Source of the DNA: Bryum argenteum
Taxonomy: Eukaryota; Streptophyta; Bryopsida; Bryales; Bryaceae
Direction: 5' to 3'
Assembly (NCBI GenBank): GCA_037043015.1
Contig: CM073330.1
Coordinates: 12,604,512 to 12,668,511, forward strand
DNA length: 64,000 bases
Shown here: piece after piece, positions 59,457 through 64,000 of the stretch
Layout of the letters: each line of letters starts with the position of its first letter
Position numbering within the stretch: the first letter of the stretch is position 1
The notes under the pieces: model-generated
What the model was told of the DNA's origin: nothing
The model's database searches: none
What the model saw: the letters and a program-made list of their open reading frames with translations, nothing else
Made by a program: the position numbers and the translations under genes

Positions 59457-61129
59457 CCCTTGTATGCCCAAGGAAGCCCGAGGGGCTATTTTCCAACAGA
59501 ATCTGCTTTGTAGCTCTCACTACACTCAACCTTTCACTTTTATTTTGATGTCAAACTGGTCACCTTCTTATGATGCATTCAAAAAGTGAAATTCTCTAAT
59601 TCATGTTGTATGAATGATTTTGTGCTTTGAAAGGATTGTGGTAGGTAGGTTGGGGTGGGACATAACCTTGTAGGAGGTTGCAAGCTCATCATAGATTGGT
59701 TTATTCATGATGCCCAAGTTCAAAAAGTGCACTATTCATGATGCCCAAGTCCAAAAGATGTTGTGAGAGCGTGTAAACGCCCTCTTCTTTTATTGTCGTT
59801 AATTGTGACTTTTGTAAGTGAATCGTTAACAAACAACGCAACCTTGGAGTAATTAGATGAAATTATGCTAATTAGGTTGTAGACTCAATATGCTTGTTGA
59901 AGGATGATTGTTGTAAAGCCTTGGTAGCTCATTTATGCTCAAATTCAAGTTTAGATTAGTTTTTGTGCGGAGAAGGACTAGAGGAGGGAAAATCCCCCCT
60001 AGTGAATCCAAAGAATGATGAGGAAGGACTAGAGGAGGGAAAATCCCCCTTAGTGAACTCAAAGTAGGATTAGTTACTTTGAGTTAGATGTTTTACCATT
60101 TGCCTTATGCAATTAACTTTTGACATGCATTATTGTGTTTGTGACTTAATTACTTGGTTTTACCTATTTGACTTTGTGGTGGTGTTTGCAAGTTACATTC
60201 ATTCATGAAGGTGGTGGAGTGCTTCAAGAATGGAGTGTCATGGAGGTTGGGAGCAACATTCATCCTTGAAGACCTTAGATGTAGGGTTTTTGAGCCTTAG
60301 GGTTAGGGTGAGCCGCCTCTTTGGCGGCTCACTCTCTTGTATTTAAGACCTTGTGTTCAAGCTTAGAGATATCTCTCTCTAGTGCCTCCTCCTTGTGATG
60401 GTTAGTAGTTAGGAGAAGGTAAGCTGGTGACCTCCTTCTTGTGATGGTTAGTAGTTAGTAGAAAGAAGGCCGGGGGCCTCCTTCTCACTCTTCTTTGATC
60501 TCATTCTCCATGTTAAAGCCTCTCTCAATCTATGTTGATGTATTGTCTTGTTTTCTTCCTCCGCTACTTGTGTCCCGTGCGGTTTTCTCCATCAGACCCT
60601 CGTGCTTTGTTCAGATAGAGTAAGATTTGGTAGGCAAACACATCTTGAGTAGGGCTCTCCATTGGTGTATGGCACGCCCGATTCCAAGTTATAGGGAGTG
60701 AGAAACACCCCTCCAAAGTTGGGGGTGTTGAAGGGTTTTCCCGCCGGCGGTTAAAAGAAGTAGGCCCCAGTATTTTGGCCATCAGTCCTCGGGTTTTGAT
60801 CCTATGCTTTTGAGATTTTTGGGGTGAGTGCGAAATTGACTTAGCTTTCCAAAAAGCTATGGCACGCCCAAATCGGAGCTAAGATGAAGCGATGGCAAGC
60901 CAAAAACCGGAAGAGGGTTAAAAGGAGGCCGGCGGGGGTTTTCTTCTTCAATTTCCCTTGTTTCTTCTTTAATTCTTCTCATCTTCTCTTCTCCCTTGTT
61001 CCTCTCTTCATGTGTTGTTCTTGTCAATTCCCTTGTGACCAAAGGCCACCTCCATGGTGGTTTTAGGGCTCAGAGATGGTGCAATCCAATTTTGGGCTGC
61101 CCATTTCAGACCCCATGGGCGTTTAAGTG
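59457..61129. mobile_element. TTAA-flanked MITE, family 1 copy C, with nested insertion
   Basis: The left part (59457-59772) aligns with copies A and B from the terminus (CCCTTGTATGCCC) through 'ggattgtggtaggtaggt' and the two 'ttcatgatgcccaagt' phrases to 'aaaagatgttgtga'. The right part (about 61071-61129) supplies the missing end, 'caatccaattttgggctgcc' to 'catgggcgtttaag'. TTAA lies at 59453-59456 and 61130-61133. About 1.3 kb of unrelated sequence separates the parts. Confidence 0.85.
59773..61070. mobile_element. 1.3-kb insertion of unassigned class
   Basis: This sequence interrupts copy C. The junctions read 'gatgttgtga' on the left and 'gatggtgcaa' on the right, an imperfect 9-10 bp duplication. 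The interior holds an inverted repeat (GAGCCGCC...GGCGGCTC, about 60313-60330), a following TATTTAAG box and transcript-like leader, and two local duplications (about 59965-60055 and 60390-60480). It might be a non-autonomous or solo LTR-type element or a Mutator-type element; neither is proven. No coding capacity is recognised. Confidence 0.5.
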
Positions 61130-61133
61130 TTAA

Positions 61134-64000
61134 GTGTCTGGTAAAAATGCAATCATTGGTGGCATGTCACTGAGCCTAGCTTTTTTTCCTTCAATGTTAG
61201 TCTCAAGTACTTCAAAAAACTATAGATCTATGTTGTGCAATTTTCCAGTTACGATTAGGAAGAATAGTTGATGTTAGAAATGAATGGTTGTTATTAGTTG
61301 GGTGATTCCATGGAGATGGACAAGGTCGAGGAACAAGGTATAGGAGGACATACGCGGGGTTTGCAAACTTGGAGGTGCATGGAGAGGATCTACGCCACGT
61401 GGTCGTCAAACTAAGAGGTAGTTGAAGGTTACCCCCAATCAAGAATATGGTTCCTAATACAAAGTACTGTAAGGGAGCTTGACTTTTGAATAGTGAATTG
61501 CCTTGGGAGTCCTTGGCTAGGGTTTGACTTACGGTAGGATTTCCCTAAGGATCGTAACGGAGTCTTCAGACTCCATCTCTTACCGGTGTGCTGACTCTTG
61601 GTAACCCGCGGCCAGCCGTGTCTGAGTATAATATACAATATTCGACTCCAAACCTCATGCGGAGTTAAATCAAGGCATACTTCACGAGCCCAACGTTTGC
61701 ACGAGCAAGAGCAAGTATTGTGGAAGGATTCAAAATATAAAGTGAGAGAGAGAGACAAAGAGAGAGGTACGCAAGGTGGAGAGGAAAATGAGTTCATGCT
61801 TCATTGCATAAACCATGAGCCTAAAGCACGTGAGTACAAGGCATGGCTGAAACCCTAGAATTCGCGAAGGTGTAATACAACTAAATCCGAACTATCTAGT
61901 GCCTTTCCTACCTTCATTTTATACTAATCTTCCCTTCACTCCTTGGTGTTGTGGCTCTCCTTGATTGTCGTTGTTTCCCTAGTTGCCCTATCGAGTAACA
62001 ACAATGACGATGGTTTTTGTCATATTTTTTCTTTGTAGACTGCAAAATTCATTTTGAACTCTACTAAACCAAAAAGATGAAGAAAATTTTAAATATTCTC
62101 CACATTGTAATCTTAAATAATAATGATTATGATAAATAATAAATGATAAATAAATAAATAACTAGAAGGTGAGTAGAAAAATATTATTCAGATATGAGCA
62201 ACAAACAAATAGGTTTGACTTTCCTCATATTGACAACCTATGATAAGAATTGAAGTATTTGACTTTTGATAAGAAAAAAATAGAAGTGACTACCACTATC
62301 ACTGAGTGATGCTTGCTTGTATGTTTTGTATTTACTATTTACATTTATCCTTGAATTAGCAAAGAAGGGTCCATTTTGTATGAACTTAAAGCCTTTGCCC
62401 TTCGGAAATCTTCCTTAAAAGTCTTGTGAGTTGCCCTTCTTCTCACTTAACTTGTAATTGGATCTCACCCTTGTTTTTAGTGCCCCTTTTTGAGTTTAGA
62501 TATAAATCTAATTTAAGCAAGGACGATATGGCCTTTATATTTTTACCTCATGATGGTCACCTTATAGTCTAAAAATAAAAATAAAAATATAAATATAAAT
62601 TGACAACTTTAAAAGCTTCAAATAAGTTGTACAAAAGTCACAAAGCGTGAATTCATTTAGGTGTTGGGATTATTGCCATTTTTTGGCATTTAGAGGCGCT
62701 TCACCCTAAATGCGAGAAGCCAAGAGAAAAAGGGTTTGAGCCAATGAGAGGCCTAGGAAATAAGAAGCCAAAGAAATGACACTTCACTCTTGCATGTTTA
62801 AATCCACATTACACGAAGAGAAAAGAATGACATGGATAATACTTTTTTCCTTCATGGCAACAAAAATGTAGGCCTACCTGAAAGAGGTGGACCTAACTAT
62901 AAATCTGGAGAGCCATTGGTCAAGAATCATTTAGTATATTTAAGATCATTTTTTAAGAGCCCCAAATGGGAGCCTTTGGCCTTTTATCACTTTACACTAC
63001 ATCCAAAGGCCATGGCTTCTCAAGTATGGGCCATGCCCAATTGAAATTTGGCGAGAGGCTTCTCGCTTTTGATGTAAAATGAGCCAAAATTGTTGGTGAA
63101 TTTCACTACAAGACGACTAGCTCTGCACTGTTTTTCCTTTCTAAAATTTCCAAGTCGATTTAAATTTTTTTGGAGATTTATTTTATATTTTTGTGTACAA
63201 GGGTTTTTTTGGAACAGAAGTAAACAACTTTCTACTTGATGATTTCTTCATTTCAAAAACTTTTCAGTGGCATTTTCACTTTGAAGTGAAATACCAAATT
63301 CTCTCTTGTGAATTTCTCTCTTAGGTACAAATATATCACGATTTTGCAATCTCTTAGACCTCTTAACTCCAAATTTGATTCTCATCATCTTAGTAAGTCT
63401 ATCACATGATTGTACAGTTGGAATCTAGCTATCTTTCCATTACTTATATTTACAACTTGTTGAAGAAAATTGTGTTTATAGACTAAAAATAGGTTTGGAC
63501 GTATAAGGGTTTATATTTATTTTCAAGTACATTGATTTATCAATGGAGTAGCCGAGAATGTACATCTTCAAACCATTCTTCATGCAAAATATCACCTTCC
63601 ATGAAACGACATATTTTTAATGGCACCTTCAACAACGGAGTACTAGAATCTCAACATGCCTAGAAAAAATATATACTGGCAAGGGCATGATACGAGACTA
63701 AGACGCGTCTCATTATGTGTGACCTATGTGTAATTCATTATATATGTGCCAAAAATTCCTTTTCTAACCCCATGTATATAAGTGTAGCCATGTCACCCAT
63801 ACTACCATTTGGTAAGAATAATTTTTCAATATTATTTTTTAGTCATAAAATTAGCTTTAAAAAATCACTCTATTTTTAAGGGGGTACCTTATATCATGCC
63901 CTTATATCATGCCCTTACCCATACCCTTCATCAATTGTATTTGGGCCTCCTCAGCAATAAATGGTACCATCACGTGTACCAAAAGTGGAGCCATTTAAAA
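61134..64000. other. AT-rich intergenic DNA to window end
   Basis: No gene, RNA or terminal-repeat structure recognised. ORFs at 61429-61797 (minus) and 62832-63044 (plus) have no motif support. Base composition is like the other accessory stretches. Confidence 0.4.

Overview
This is a window of nuclear DNA from a land plant. The evidence is a plastid ribosomal protein with a transit peptide, an arabinogalactan-type galactosyltransferase, a SKIP14-like F-box protein and a nuclear group II intron maturase. Genes have many short GT-AG introns (one GC-AG) and lie as GC-richer islands in AT-rich, repeat-filled DNA. The OCA1-like phosphatase and a bryophyte-flavoured set of transposon relics suggest a seed-free plant (bryophyte or similar). 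That placement is a guess, because nothing in the window fixes the species.

Layout. 3.8-7.9 kb (-): GT31 hydroxyproline O-galactosyltransferase-like gene, 12 exons. 9.7-11.8 kb (-): OCA1/SIW14-like atypical phosphatase. 14.0-15.6 kb (+): DUF4050 (Gag1-like clamp) protein with a predicted lipidated N-terminus. 16.1-18.0 kb (-): plastid ribosomal protein L13. 18-41 kb is a gene-poor accessory stretch. It holds several MITEs, two copies of a tRNA-derived SINE, a Ty3/gypsy integrase fossil, PIF/Harbinger ORF1 and transposase relics, a probable decayed TET/JBP-like 2-oxoglutarate dioxygenase, and a cluster of TTAA-flanked elements. 41.0-43.6 kb (+): secreted or surface LRR protein without a kinase. 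44.2-45.2 kb (-) and 45.9-48.3 kb (+): a divergent pair, a SKIP14-like F-box protein and a plastid-targeted TPR protein. 48.5-53.8 kb: a duplicated segment, a Tnp2-like fragment, a SWIM zinc-finger relic and short tandem arrays. 54.5-56.9 kb (-): a maturase with a degenerate RT site and an intact domain X, then a small unknown gene with a telo-box at its start. 57-64 kb: repeats, including a CACTA-type MITE with a perfect target duplication inside an ORF, and a third copy of the TTAA element carrying a 1.3 kb nested insertion.

Most notable: five elements of three sequence families all end in CCC...GGG and are all bounded by TTAA. Two of them are joined back to back through one shared TTAA. 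This is what piggyBac-type TTAA-specific insertion would leave, and it would be unusual in a land plant. A second theme is that the first introns of at least five unrelated host genes here contain old internal tandem duplications. The host genes are ordinary housekeeping or regulatory genes and do not form a pathway.
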